Shown here: positions 22,971-35,190 of the stretch, piece by piece | Numbering within the stretch: the first letter of the stretch is position 1 | Layout: each line of letters begins with the position of its first letter | NCBI GenBank assembly: GCA_033964015.1 | Contig: JAWWUD010000056.1 | Span: 558,001 to 622,000, forward strand | Length of the DNA: 64,000 nucleotides | Direction of reading: 5' to 3' | Source of the DNA: Scolanthus callimorphus | Lineage: Eukaryota; Cnidaria; Anthozoa; Actiniaria; Edwardsiidae | Notes under the pieces: model-generated | Database searches by the model: none | Seen by the model: only the letters and a program-made list of their open reading frames with translations | Told to the model about the DNA's origin: nothing | Translations under genes and position numbers: made by a program

Positions 22971-23393
22971 TGGTTCGCTGTACTGTTTCTGATTCCGTGA
23001 AGACTTTACCACAAATCGTATAACACTCTAATTTGAAGAGATATTTATTCGATCTAAACAAGAATGCACGTAAATAACATTTAGTCAGAGATTACAGGAA
23101 ATCAACGCTTATTTACAATAATTCGGAATCTATAAATTACTTACTTCTGTGGCGTGTCTAACTGATCACTGATAATAACTCCTGGTTAGCTGTTTTTACT
23201 GTGTCCGGGTTAGCTGTATTTCTGTTCCTCTGGTTAGCTGAAATTCCACTGATTATACAAACGTTATCTATGTACTTACAATCACATGATTCATACGGTG
23301 TAAAACGATCTCTTGATATTAACATCGTTATCTCTCTTATAATAATTAACTTATCAATAGTGTTCAATATATTGTCCATTTATTAACGTAACA
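22971..23393 (-). repeat. BEL/Pao LTR (3' LTR of a minus-strand element)
   Basis: 423 bp matching 28875-29297 except for two visible substitutions (CACAAATCG versus CCCAAATCG, and CGTTATC versus CGTAATC). In element orientation it starts TGTTACG and ends CGAACCA. A purine-rich GGGGCGGAGGA directly precedes it and fits the polypurine tract. Confidence 0.95.
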
Positions 23394-23454
23394 TCCTCCG
23401 CCCCGATAAGGGCGTAGTCCTTATCCTATACGGCTTGTAACTTTATTAGAGTCT

Positions 23455-26400
23455 CTATTCTGCGAACCCGTCTGCAGGGTAGATCACTGCGAGTTTTGTA
23501 ACTGGACGGTCATATGTGCCAGCTGCTGTTTTCACCTTTGCGTTGCGAACCCGTCCGTCCTGTCCTGGGAATACGTTGATCACTCGACTGATTGACCACT
23601 TGCCTCTGATCGCATTCGGTTCTGATAGTATCACCATGTCATCTACCTGCACGTTTCGGTTTTCGACAGTCCACTTCTTTCTTGGAACGAGTGTTGGGAA
23701 CACGTCTCTCGACCATCTTTTCCAAAATGAATCTACTATCCTTTGGATGAATTCTACGCGATGACGTGGATTACTTGTTTCTTTGAACGGGCCTTGCGGT
23801 ACTCGGCTTGTTGCGCGTCCGAGCAACATGTCATTAGGGCAAAGATAAGCCCCGTCATCCGGGTCATTTGGGATTCGCCCGATTGGCCTCTGGTTTACTA
23901 GGTTTGCAGATTCCAACAGTACCGTATATAGCTCGAATGGTGTGAGTACTTGTTCTCCGATTGCCTTCTTGATCGCTTGCTTGCAGCTTTTGACAAGGGA
24001 TTCTGCACACCCATTTTGATGAGGCGCAGCAGGTGTAATGAATTTCCATTCGATTCCTTTTTCTGCCGCAAACTCTTTTAGCTCGTCGTTATCAAGCCCT
24101 GCTATCATCTCCTTGAGCTCTCTCTCGGCTCCTACGAACTGACTACCGTTGTCACTGAGAACTACAGCTGGTTGACCTCTTATGGAGAAGAACCGGCGTA
24201 GCACTTGAAGGAACTCCATAGTGGATAGATCCGTCGCCAATTCTAGGTGTACCGCCCTGGTGTTCAAGCATGTAAATATTACTCCATATCGTTTGTCCGT
24301 CTTTCCTCGGCCGATCTTTACGGTAATAGGTCCAAAGTAATCGCAGGCTGTGACGTAGAAGGCTGGGGTACAGGGAGCCAACCGCAACCGTGGTAGTGCC
24401 GACATCAGCTGCTCCTCCGCTCTGTGGGCCAGCTTTCGGCATAGAACACAGGACCTCTTTACTGTTTTGCTTAGCTTGTTTCCTTTCAGTACCCAGTACT
24501 GACTTCTCACCTTGGCTGTGGTAGAAGCGACTCCAGTGTGACCCTGTGTTCTGTGTGTGTGGCTGGTAATCAGGTATGACACTCTGTGTGTGCTTGGCAG
24601 TAGAATAGGGTGCTTATTCTCGTACGTCAGTAGTGCTTCATCTACTCGTCCTCCTACTCGTATTATCCCTTTATCATCGACAAACGGGCTCAGCGAGATA
24701 AACTCTCCCTTCTGTAGGCGCTTCGTCAATTCCTTCTGGGCGTTTCTTATCCAAATCAACTCCGCCTTCCTTATTTCTTCCACTGTGAGTGGCCCTTCTC
24801 TACCTCTCTGTCCGTGACGTCTTAGGCGAATCTTCTCTGCGAGTCTAAGTATCCAAGCTGTCGTTCTTAGAAGTTTTCTCCAGCTTGAAAACCTGTTTGC
24901 GTCTATAACCTTTTCAGCTTCTACGGTCGTGGCTCCACAGAACTTCTCCTTTCGTCGCTCTATGTCCTCTTCTTGAGACTCTTCTTGGGTTGCTTCGTTT
25001 GGCCATTCTTCCTCTGGGCGCCGTAGGAACTCTGGACCATTGCTCCATCTTCCGGATAACTCCTGTGCTGCGGTACCTCTAGACACGTCATCGGCAACGT
25101 TGTTTTCTCCTGGCAGGTGTCTCCAGTCATTCGGGTCAGTCTTGTCTTGTATCTCGCTTACTCTTGCTGATACGAAGGGTTTAAAGCTTCTAGGTGCACT
25201 TCTTACCCAATGGTGAACTATCATACTGTCTGTAAACAGCTTAACCTTTTCAAACTTTAGACGACTTTCCTCTTGTAGCGTCTTACATAGTCGTGCTGCC
25301 AGCACAGCAGCTTGAAGCTCTAAGCGGGGAATGGTGAGCTCTTTCAGAGGCGCAACGCGAGATCTAGCTGCGACAAATCTGACTTCATATCCATCGTTCG
25401 CGATTCTCCATCTCAAATACGCGCATGCGCCAAATGCGTCTTGCGAAGCGTCGGAGAAAATACAGAGTATCGGGAGATTTGTAGCGTGGGCGGGGTGAGG
25501 CATCTAGGAAGCACTTGTCTACTCATCCCTTCCAACTCTTCGAAAAGGGCTGCCCATTCTTTTGCCAGCTGTGGCTCTAGCTCCTGGTCCCATTCATATC
25601 CCATCTGCCATAGCTTCTGTAATCCGACCTTTGCTCTGATAACAACTGGTGCGGTGTATCCTATTGGATCATAGATACGCGCAATGCGACTTAATATCTT
25701 CCTTTTCGTTAGCGGGATTTTCTCCTCTGGAGGATGGCCTTTAAACGCTAATGTATCATTCTTGTTGTTCCATGTGATTCCTAGGACTTTCTCTTCTGGC
25801 TTTGGCTGGAATAGCTTTGTCTCTTCTCCGTCATTCATTTCTTCAGTTGGCTCGCTGGTAATCCATTTCTTTACATGGAATCCTCCGTTTTCCAACACTT
25901 GGTCTAGATCCTTTGAGATCTTGTGCACTTTCTCCGCCGTATCTTCTGAGTGACAAATATCGTCCATGTAAGCATTCTTCTTTAAAACTTGAGCAGCATC
26001 GGGAAAATCTTGCTCGCCTTGCTCAGCGGTTTTCCTCAGCGCTATCTGCGCCATGGCAGGTGCGGGCTTGTCTCCAAACGTGAGCACGGTTTTGACATAT
26101 GTGTCTGGTGTTCGGTGGGTTTCCATATCTCGCCAGAGATACCGGTGCACGTGCTGATCCGAGACAGGAATCAGGATTCTGTGGTACATCTTGGAGAGGT
26201 CTCCTATTAGCGCACATTCTCTTTCTCTAAAACGCAGTAGCACTCCGAACAAATCATTCAACAAGTCTGGGCCTTTCATCCAGTACTCATTTAGGACGTG
26301 TCCTTGGAAACTGGAAGATGTGTTGAAGACGATGCGAAGGGGGGTACTTGCGCTCTCTGGACGTTTTACTCCATGGTGGCTTATGTAGTGAACAGGACCG

Positions 26401-28785
26401 TTGTAACTCTTGATTTCCTCCTCCGTCAGTTTTCGGGAAAACTTCATTTCGCACATTTCATTCATCTGTCTGTTGTAGGCCTCAGCGTGTTCTGCGCTTT
26501 TCTGTAATCGCCGTTCGGTTGATTCTAGCCTTTTTAACGCAGCTACTTTATTATCTGGTAACAGCGATGGGTCTCGTTTCCATGGATACGGGATAAGCCA
26601 CTGATTTTCTACTCTCTTGCATGAATTGCTGATAACCTCGGCTTCTTCTCTTTCGACTTGTGTCAGTTTACTCGCTTCGCATGTACACGGTTTGACTTCA
26701 ACGCCCATATTTTCTGTTTTCCAGAATGCCGAGAGATCGATGGGGTTTGTGTAGGAGATATGGTACACTTCACCACCCCTCCCTGTGCTTGTAGAATTGC
26801 CTCCAAATATGACCCATCCGATTGGGGTGTTGCGCGCCACCAGCTCGCCTGATTGTTTAGTAGGGCCTGTGTGCAGGTGGGCGTGATCGATACCGATGAG
26901 TAAATCAACTTGACCCTTTCCGCGGCGGATCTTTTCCCTTTCTAAGCCTAGGAGCGTTGCTATTTTCTTTATCTCTATGGCTGCCGCATCATCACTAATC
27001 GTCGGGATGCCGATTGCTTTAACGGATACTGTCTTCCCGCCGTCTGTACATATCGGTACCTTGTACACTTGTGTCTTCATGCCTTCCTCTTCACCACCAA
27101 CTTTAGTTATTGTAATGTGAGTGTCTTTCCCTTCAGACCTAGCATCTTTGCGGTGTCGTGTCTGATCAAACTGATCTGGGCTCCGGAATCTATCAGGATG
27201 TTTGCCTGCTTTTGTAGACCATTTTGGCCGCAGATATTGGCCGTTACTATAGGCAATATCGCCCCGTTGTTGTTGGATGTCGCCCCAACGGTTACACTTT
27301 GTGGTTTATGCAGTAATGGGTGGTGGAAAGCTTGACATGCCTCGTCGCTAGTGCATTGCTTGCGCTTGCTGCAAGTAGCAGCGTAGTGATTTCGCCCTGC
27401 TTGCTTTAGGCAGCTGAAGCATACGTGGTTCTTCTTTGCCGCTTCCAATCTCTCATTGTATTTGAGGGCAGCAAATTTCGTACATTGATCTGGCCAGTGT
27501 GTTGACGTCTCGCAAAACCAGCACTTGTGTCTTGTTTTCTCGGATTCCCCAGCGCTAATCTGATGGACTCCTCCTCTTTGTGCATACCCGCATCGTAGAG
27601 GCGCGGTTGCCCTCATTCGAGATTTCATCTCTGACGTCATCCACCTCATGAGACCTTCTAGGGTAGCTACCTTCCCATCGCGCTCAACTTCCCGAGACCA
27701 GACCTTTAAATCTTCCGCGCACATTTTTTCTCTATCACAGCCAGCATGTGGCTGTTATTCATATCATTTTGACTACCGACTTCCTTTAGCGCGTTGTAAC
27801 TACGATTTACAAGATGGACTAATTCACAGAACCGAGAATCTTCACCCATTTGCAAAGATTTGAACTTAGATATATCCTGGATAATTGTATCAGAAACAAG
27901 TCTCGGATCACCATAAATTGCATCAAGATAGTTCCATGCTGCGTCATAATCGCTTCCTATCCCTTTGATAAGTTCAAGCGGCTTTTCTCTGAGACACGTG
28001 CGAAGGAACGTTACTGCGTCTCGCTTACTATAATGCGACTCTACAGCGTGCTTAAAATCTGCTCTGAACGTGGCGTACTCTCTTACATCTCCTTTAAATA
28101 AAGGCAGTTTCGGTTTTTCTATTTTGAAGCTACACGTTGTTGTCATCGGGTTTGTGATTAGCGGGGTAGCGGTGGTCTGGACAATGTCAATAGCGGCGGC
28201 GAGGCTCGCTTGCGTGTCACTGCTGGTGCTCTGGATAATGTCACTGTCAGGGCTGTCACTCTTGGTATTGTCGACAGGGGCAGAACTGGTCTGGACAATG
28301 TCACTGTCAGAGCTGTCAATTTTTTCTACATTGTTAGGGGTCTGGGTGTTCTGGACAATGTCATTAACGCTGTCAGAGCTGGCGCCGCTCGGTCCTGAGA
28401 GCATTTGAACAATAATATTGCTATCTTTATCCGTCCCCTTTCCCTTACCCTTCCCTTTTCCTTTAAACTTTTCCTCTTCTGCAATTTCCTTACTTTCTAA
28501 AAACATTTTCGCCTCAACCTCCAGCTTCATGAAACTGTCTTGGCATTCATTAATCCAGCTCTCTTCGGTTTCGTAGGTTTCATCATCAATGAGCTGTGCA
28601 TACGTCTCGTGTTTTGCGACAAGAGTCTCATACGCGCTTCGATACTTATTTAACGCTCCTCTTACCTCGTCTGTCGTTCTATTATTTTCGATACCGTGCG
28701 TCAATGCTTTCCCAGCCCTTGTGAAGGCTGATTTTGCTGTTCTTCGGTCTACCTTAGTTTGCTTAAGTTCCCCTTCGCTGGCCAT
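23455..28785 (-). mobile_element. BEL/Pao retrotransposon gag-pol, internally frame-broken
   Basis: Four consecutive minus-strand frames cover one gag-pol: 28785-27706, 27724-27107, 27080-25413 and 25503-23455. The first is gag-like (DUF1759-type, KLPLFKGD then a DAVTFLRTCLREKPLELI block). The second has two zinc knuckles (CWFCETSTHWPDQC and CFSC...HYAATC) and the aspartic protease active site LIDSGAQ. The third has the end of the DUF1758 protease and a reverse transcriptase with YMDD near 25970. The fourth has an RNase H-like region, the integrase zinc finger (H-x4-H then C-x2-C), a DD-E core with LSDNGSQF, and a C-terminal DUF5641-type domain. Each frame change has the same direction and is explained by one missing base, so the element may be intact in the real genome. 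Full length with LTRs is 6327 bp. Confidence 0.92.
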
Positions 28786-28874
28786 CCTGTGAATCTCGCC
28801 ACATCTGTCGTTCTCGTTGCTTTAAATACTTGGTCTGTTGAACTGAGCGATCTCCGCCGAGAAATCGAATGTAA

Positions 28875-29297
28875 TGGTTCGCTGTACTGTTTCTGATTCC
28901 GTGAAGACTTTACCCCAAATCGTATAACACTCTAATTTGAAGAGATATTTATTCGATCTAAACAAGAATGCACGTAAATAACATTTAGTCAGAGATTACA
29001 GGAAATCAACGCTTATTTACAATAATTCGGAATCTATAAATTACTTACTTCTGTGGCGTGTCTAACTGATCACTGATAATAACTCCTGGTTAGCTGTTTT
29101 TACTGTGTCCGGGTTAGCTGTATTTCTGTTCCTCTGGTTAGCTGAAATTCCACTGATTATACAAACGTTATCTATGTACTTACAATCACATGATTCATAC
29201 GGTGTAAAACGATCTCTTGATATTAACATCGTAATCTCTCTTATAATAATTAACTTATCAATAGTGTTCAATATATTGTCCATTTATTAACGTAACA
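28875..29297 (-). repeat. BEL/Pao LTR (5' LTR of a minus-strand element)
   Basis: 423 bp partner of 22971-23393, differing at two positions, which indicates a recent insertion. I could not assign a primer binding site next to it with confidence. Confidence 0.95.
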
Positions 29298-29552
29298 ACC
29301 GGTACGAACTCAAAGCGATCTGAGTTCATACCGATCTCATGTAATCACCACCTTTTTGATCGTGTTTACGCGAGACCGGTAAGGATGCGAAAGTCGTTTT
29401 CGTGTCGGGTCAGCAACTGGAATGAACTCGTGCCGGTAAGGCCTTTTTCCAGACCGGCCTCATATAAACGCATATAAAGAAATGTATGAGAGCCGATACG
29501 AGCTCAGATCGCTCTGAGTTCGTACCGGTCTCATGTAATCACCGCCCAAAAG

Positions 29553-29916
29553 GCGAACCAAAAGATCGAGAATACTTGCTATCTTTGTAAAATGGAGGGG
29601 AAGACCGCGAAAAAGATCATGATTCAGTTGATTATTTATTATAAGGACGAGGACGGTGAAACGCAGACGTACTCCAAAGATACCTGTAAAGGACATCAGA
29701 AGGAAGTGTTGAGTGACAGCGGCGTAGCCAGGAATTTCTGAAGGGGGGTGGGGGGGGGGGGGGGGCGGATAGTGAAAACATGGGACGAAAATGCGCAAAT
29801 TTTCTCCAGCAAATACAGTAAATGTACGGGAAAATTTCCGAGAAAGGGGGGGGGGGCTGGACCCCCCTGGCTACGCCCCTGAGTGATATGAGAGAGAAAA
29901 GGATATTGAAGACTAG
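29553..29916 (+). pseudogene. Small CxxC/CxxH ORF family, copy 2, interrupted by a MITE
   Basis: The frame reads NTCYLCKMEGK, then AKKIMIQLIIYYKDEDGE, QTYSKDTCKGHQKEVLSD. It keeps C-x2-C, 32 residues, then C-x2-H, as at 45.2 kb. The N-terminal part is cut by the MITE ending at 29551. The C-terminal end is split at 29717 by another insertion flanked by a GAGTGA duplication; beyond it the old frame resumes and stops near 29916. Unlikely to be functional, but it shows the domain spacing is conserved between copies. Confidence 0.5.
29717..29880. mobile_element. MITE inserted in the small ORF, with GAGTGA target duplication
   Basis: The element runs from CAGCGGCGTAGCCAGG to CCTGGCTACGCCCCT with poly-G runs inside, and is bracketed by GAGTGA at 29711-29716 and 29881-29886. 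The same GTAGCCAGGAA(TTTC) TTC end is seen at 57205-57252. A related GGATCCAGGAATTTCAG end is seen on the minus strand at 53105-53145. Confidence 0.8.
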
Positions 29917-29919
29917 ACG

Positions 29920-30650
29920 ATGAATAAAGCAAGAAACAGGTATTAACCCAGGCTGGAATTCTGGACTGACAGGTCGCACCAAGAGGAGAAAGCTCAAGAC
30001 GACAAGACAGTTACCAATGGACAATGATTTTTTTTTTAAGCGAAGACTGCGTACAGATACATGTAAGAGTTGTTGAATAAAAATATCGTTTGTAATTCTA
30101 AGGGCAAATATAGTTATTCATAATAATGATGATTGTAGTTTGTCACCAGAGCCTCTAAAGAATCTTGCAAGGTGATGATAGGGGCGGATTTAGGGGAAGG
30201 GGGCGAGGGGGATGCGGTCCCCCCTTTCGCGGACAATTTTTCCGAAAATTTTCGTCCGGAAATTCGACTGGATCCACCCCTGACGGGCCAGGGAGCTCTG
30301 CGCAAGAGAATAGAATTATAAGACGCCTTCTAATTGTGGATGCCAAATATGGGTGCGTTCCTTTTGTTCTACTCAAAATCAATATTGGGAACTTAATGTG
30401 TGTCAGCAAGGACGGTGAAGGGTTTATTCAAAGACTGTGCTAGCTCGTAGTTCGCGCAACGATTATTTTGCGGTGCTCGTTTGCTCGCAGATATTATTCG
30501 CGGCGTTCGATGCTCGCTAATGATGAGAAATAATGTTTGTGCTCGTATTTGTCCAAGGTTTGGGGTGCTTTCCATTCGACCGAAATTCCGGTTAGAAGCC
30601 AGTTGTATGAAAGTTCGTTACGTTTTTGACCTACCACGCATGCTCACAAA
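29920..30650. other. Gene-free stretch with MITE pieces
   Basis: Includes a fragment with GGATCCACCCCTGACGGGCC and inverted AATTTTCG arms near 30180-30295. No exon recognised. Confidence 0.4.
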
Positions 30651-30654
30651 TCGG

Positions 30655-31440
30655 ATTCCCCCACATTCTCGTACCCAGAGCTCCCCGGCTCGTCTGCTCG
30701 CAGGGGAGGCTCTGGTGACATCCATTTGAGGACCTTTGCTGATTGGCTGATTTTGAACGTTGGTGCATGCGCAGAAAGATCTTTCTCTCAACGGCTCTGT
30801 ATCAAATCTCGCGCATGCGTCAGTGGCTGTCACCAGAGCCTCCCAGGCGAGGAGACGAGCCGGGGAGCTCTGGGTAAGAGAATGATTCCCCCAGGGCCCT
30901 GAATCTTGCCGCTGGCCAAAAGATGACGGGCTCTGGGTACGAGGTTGCTCCCCCGCGGGGAGACGAGGGAGTTCAGGATTCGAAAACGACGTTTTCTTTC
31001 TATGGCTTACGTGTTTGAAGCTGCGCTTGCGTAGTGCGTTTTGCCGCGGTGTCATTTTCGGCAGTAATTATTCCGGCCAGGGACTGGGACTGAGAATATC
31101 GATCGAGAATTCCCATTTTTCTGGGACCACCCTCGGGGGGTTTGTTCATAATCAAACCGGAAACCCAGAATCTGGGTTTAAAAAAAATCGATTCCCCCAG
31201 AGCCCTGAATCTTGCCGCTGGCCAAAAGATGACGGGCTCTGGGTACGAGATTGGCGGGGGAGGCTCTGGTGACAGCCATTGACGCATGCGCAAGATTTGA
31301 TACAGAGCCGTCGAGAGAAACAACTTTCTGCGTATGCCCTAACATCGAAATCGACAGTCAATCAGCGACGACCCTCAAATAGATGTCCCCAGAGCCTGCC
31401 CTGCGAGGAGACGAGCCAGGGAGCTCTGTGTACGAGAATG
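30655..31440. mobile_element. Cluster of nested MITEs with CCAGAGCTCCCCGGCTCGTC ends
   Basis: A ~225 bp unit spans 30660-30885: its left end ACCCAGAGCTCCCCGGCTCG is inverted at its right end as CGAGCCGGGGAGCTCTGGGT, with GAGGCTCTGGTGACA arms inside. A second family with CCCTGAATCTTGCCGCTGGC ends occurs at 30893-30950 and 31192-31250, and a further copy of the first family ends at 31440. A half copy also lies at 9411-9468. Non-coding. Confidence 0.75.
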
Positions 31441-31660
31441 AGAAAACGTAAGCTCTGAAATCCCAGAACTAAGTGGATTTTTAGTCGTCAACAAAGACGT
31501 TTGTACCTCATAGTTTGGCGCTTGCACCTAAGGTGAAAATGAGAGCTGAAGTTGCAAATGGGGAGCACTGGCTATTTATTTTTGTTATATGTACAAAATA
31601 GAATAATAAAACATAAAACCTAAGGATATTGAGTCTGAATATTTTATGACAATGCATATT

Positions 31661-32030
31661 TTACAGCTAAAACCGTTGCATCACGACCTACGATTTCAAA
31701 AACATCAAATTATTTTTGAATTTTTGACTTTGCTGTTCCACCAATCAAACTATTACCCTGGGAACCAGAGGCTGAAACCCTGCCGAGCCTCTGGTTCCAG
31801 GGTATCAAACTATCTTAGCCAATGAAACTCTTTCCCGGCTTTTTCGCCTAGTGCAGTCAACTGGCTTCCCTTCTGAACTAAAATCAGACAACGTCGCGAC
31901 GGAAAGCCAGGGCGACTGCACTAGACGAAAAGGGCAAGAATCTGATTGACTCATTTTTGACTGGCGGAACAGCAGTTGACTGGCGGAACAGCAAAGCCAA
32001 AAACAAACCGATGTTTTGAAAGTGATTTCC
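31661..32030. mobile_element. MITE family A, copy 2, with a nested fold-back
   Basis: Starts TTACAGCTAAAACCGTTGCA as at 92 and shares the internal GTCGCGACGGAAAGCCAGG block, but the right terminus is missing. At about 31754-31806 it is interrupted by a perfect-looking hairpin (TACCCTGGGAACCAGAGGCT ... AGCCTCTGGTTCCAGGGTA) flanked by CTAT-like repeats. Confidence 0.7.
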
Positions 32031-32039
32031 AAAATCCCG

Positions 32040-33400
32040 TGAAACACGCTTTAGCATATCAGACTTTCGTTACGCTCTAGTATTGTATGGGCTATTACTC
32101 CTTAACTATTACACTTTGTTTCACGGGATTATGGAAATCACTCAATCACACTCCACACACTATCACGAATCCTGCATTGATTGGCTCAAAACTCACTGTC
32201 TATTGAGTCATAGATAGTGAATTCGTTTTGAAGAAAAAGAAACATTTTTCTTCAAATAAAAAGTCACATTATTCGAAGGAGTGTCTGAGTGTGATTTTAC
32301 TAAAATACTATTAGATTACTCGCTCTAGTCGATTTCTATGAGCTTGATATGTTCAGCTCATAGAAATCTCGAGCTCTAACCTAATTGTTTAATAAATATG
32401 GGTGCAAGCGGAAGAGAAACGCCCATGGAAAAACGCCGAAAAAGACAAACAATTACTGAAGCCAAACTAGTCTCATCCCAAGCGACGTTACGAGATACAA
32501 CAATTTCAAAACTCAAAAATTTAATTGGAAACGTATGGCGTCCGGCCAAAATCGACAGAAATGTCCGCAACCGTACGTTTCTTATTTACATTTTGGAGTT
32601 TTTGAATTGCAATATCTTTGTCAGTATTGACTCAATTAACATCAAATTTTCGGATTTTGCACAGGTCGATGTGTTCTTTCTTGCTAGGTGGGTCTTGTTT
32701 TGACTATGGTAATATTAAGGGATTCGTACCCAGTCCCTCACGATATGAAACTCGGCAATGTACACTGCCGCTCGGTGTCTTGTCTTGTCTATTGCATGCG
32801 GTGCCAGGCCCTCGTCCTAAGATCGCGGGACGATCGAAATAAAGCTGGTGAAATACGAGGCACAAAATACCTCAACTTGTCGCGCAACATTGTTGCGTTG
32901 CAAGTCTAATGTTTGTTGCGCGTTTTTCATCAAATTCAAAACTTGTGGAAAGTGAAAGGAGCTGAAATGTGCATTTTATATACCCACTCTCTATCAAATT
33001 TAGTGAAATTTGGGAAACTGCTCAGCCCAACAATTCAAAATGCCAATTCTATATTCACCTCATGACGAGTGAATTCCACGGTAAATTTCACACGAAAAAC
33101 GATATTAGAAATAAGAGAACCGCAATAACTTAATTACAAAATAGAATAGAAAGACGGATTTCCGGTTCCTCCTTGTTGCTTTTTAAGTTCCGCTTCAAAC
33201 TTTTCCGGGTACAACACTTTTTAACTCGTGGGTTACTATGGTTACTATGGTAACCCCGAGTTGTAGGGGGACCCGATGTCACTCACTCCGGTGTAAACTT
33301 TTTACATTAGCATAATTAGCATAATTGATTATTTGTTTAGCTATGTGTTTATACCTACCCCTCTCTCGAAACATTCGCTTATCTTTTCGCTCCCCCATCC
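32040..33400. other. Stretch with no supported gene
   Basis: A 60-codon open stretch from the ATG at 32398 has coding-like, Lys/Arg-rich composition and ends near a GTACGT, so a first exon is conceivable. I found no downstream exon and do not call it. The rest shows no feature except local palindromes (TTTCACGGGATTATGGAAATC and its mirror at 32015-32125). Confidence 0.3.
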
Positions 33401-33402
33401 AC

Positions 33403-33510
33403 TTTGCTCTCGGTCACCCATCCAAATACTAACCCTGCCGGATCGTGCTTAACTTTAAAAGATTGCCGAGTCACGCGCTAACCAACTGCGCCACGGGGAC
33501 TTCGTGACGT
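33403..33510 (-). repeat. Composite SINE: tRNA-like head joined to 5S rRNA-like segment
   Basis: Reading the minus strand from about 33510, GTCCCCGTGGCGCAGTTGGT then TAGCGCGTGACTCGG is a tRNA D-arm/A-box and anticodon-like region. It is followed by AAGTTAAGCACGATCCGG and GGTTAGTATTTGGATGGG, which match the 3' half of animal 5S rRNA (the internal control region through the TTAGTA.TTGGATGGG.GACCG block). Neither part is a whole RNA gene. The join of both Pol III-type modules is direct from the sequence; its activity is unknown. Confidence 0.7.
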
Positions 33511-33519
33511 AATCACTCA

Positions 33520-34860
33520 GGAAAAACTGATTTATATGTGTCAAACGTCCCCAGCGAAGGTTCTCTGTCTCATAATCTCTCACAAGTTCACTGTGTTTTG
33601 AAAGGCTTAAAATTAATCTTAAGTTGACTATGTACGAATTCGAACAATATTCGACCGATGTGTATGCTCTCATGACCGTGAGATACGAATCTCCGATGTG
33701 AATGCTCATGAACGTGAGATACGAATCTCCCAAACTTCGCCGACAAACTTCAGGTTCACTCAGTTCACTGTCTCGCAAGTTAACTGTTCACTCTTCCCTT
33801 AAGCCGAAAATCACGACTTTTACTCATCGAACATTGTGTTGTGATGCTAATGAATTTGCCAATGAATCGTATCCCGTCAACGGTTTCAGTTCGCGGCTTG
33901 AAATTACTCTTACTACGAGACTCGTGTTTTAAAGTGCCGAGAATCTGCCAGCTGCCGCACTCTCGCCATTGCTAGACTGTTGTCACGCCGAAGGTTATAA
34001 AATATTTTTGGAATCTTAGTAGTGGTTATGACTCATTATTATCACCACGCGCGGTACTCTGACAGGAATTAAGAAGCGATTCATCGCCAAATCACACCGG
34101 TGAGCAGAAACCTCAACAACAACAAGCTTAGTCTCATGTTCGAAGCGAAGGCGAACAAGTTGTTTACTAGAAAAAGAAATATGTGGAACCAAAACATAAA
34201 CTCGCTATCAGTCTGGGAAACAAGTGAAACAATACTTAATTCAACAACCACGGACAGAACACCGATGAAAAATGGAGGGCTCCGGAGATATTGGTTGAAT
34301 TTATCTGTTTTTTTTTTTTTTTTTGGTGTGCTTTCGTTTCGAGGACGGGAGGGATGGCGAGCTGACTAGAAGTAACTAAGCCTACAAAAAAGCAGTTAAA
34401 AAACATTTGCCATGTTTTCAATTGTATTGTCTTTTGGGATTCTTGTTACCCTGCTAGCAGAGTAGATTTTTATGTGCTTTTAAAAGTTGTGATTCTTTTT
34501 GTTTCATGTATTAACAGATTAACCTAAGTTTGTAATCTCAACGGGCGAAATAATTGTGAACGATACGATTTTTTGCCTTTATCTAAGCTTACAGTATTCA
34601 ATTAGGCTGGACGAACATCATGCTTGTATTATTTGGCCTTGTGTAGTGATAATAATGATAAATAGTAGTATCTATTAAGATAGTGAAGTGCTCGGAGGCT
34701 ACTCTTTCTAGGAAGCGTTTTGTTTCCTAGTATATAAAAAGTAGGCGTCTGAATGTTGCAAACGTTGCAATAAATTTAGTAAACTATGAATTGTTTATAC
34801 ATAACAAGAGAAAATGATATATTATCATTTTCTCTTGTACATAATTATTTTGAATGTGAT
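33520..34860. other. Stretch with no supported gene
   Basis: Contains a short direct repeat (GTGAATGCTCATGAACGTGAG at 33700-33720 resembling 33665-33685), a TATA-like TTATAAAATA near 33995 and short open frames without family resemblance. No exon called. Confidence 0.35.
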
Positions 34861-34919
34861 TGATCAGTGTAATTTCAACTGTGTTTTTGTGGCTGGAATG
34901 TTTCTAGAGTTCTGAAAAC

Positions 34920-35130
34920 ATTTCAGAAATTGTTTGGTTCCAGAAAATATCCATATCCCCTCCACGGAAGGGTGTTGAAAAGTGCCCCCCCCCCACCCCT
35001 CTGGAATTTCCAAGGAAAAATACAGTATTGTATGGAAACAATCAGGTAAATTGACCTCCCCCCCCACCCCTCCGGAATTTCCAATGCCTTTCCGTAGGGG
35101 GGGGGGGGGGGTATGGATAATTTCTGGAAC
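34920..35130. mobile_element. Poly-C/poly-G rich MITE remnant
   Basis: GGTTCCAGAAAATATCCATA near 34937 is mirrored by TATGGATAATTTCTGGAACC at about 35110-35130. Between them CACCCCTCTGGAATTTCC appears twice next to C and G runs. Confidence 0.65.
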
Positions 35131-35186
35131 CACACATTAGCACTCTTGTTACAATTATTTTTTAGTCGCTCTGTTGTCAAACAAAG

Positions 35187-35190
35187 TTCT
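35187..35190. repeat. 4 bp target-site duplication of the Gypsy element
   Basis: TTCT at 35187-35190 directly before the left LTR recurs at 42250-42253 directly after the right LTR. Confidence 0.7.

Larger units (their letters stand above)
22949..29551. mobile_element. MITE split by the BEL/Pao insertion
   Basis: Ignoring 22971-29302, the remaining ~270 bp starts GGCGGTGATTACATGATACC and ends TCATGTAATCACCGCC, an inverted pair. Internal repeats of GAACTC/GAGTTC next to ACCGGT-like boxes (29303-29340 and 29505-29535) show a compound fold-back. It served as target for the retrotransposon. Confidence 0.7.

Noticed and set aside
32398..32703. 101-codon Lys/Arg-rich frame starting MGASGRETPMEK
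   Set aside because: Coding-like for the first 60 codons, but no homologue recognised, no downstream exon found, and the end is compositionally random.
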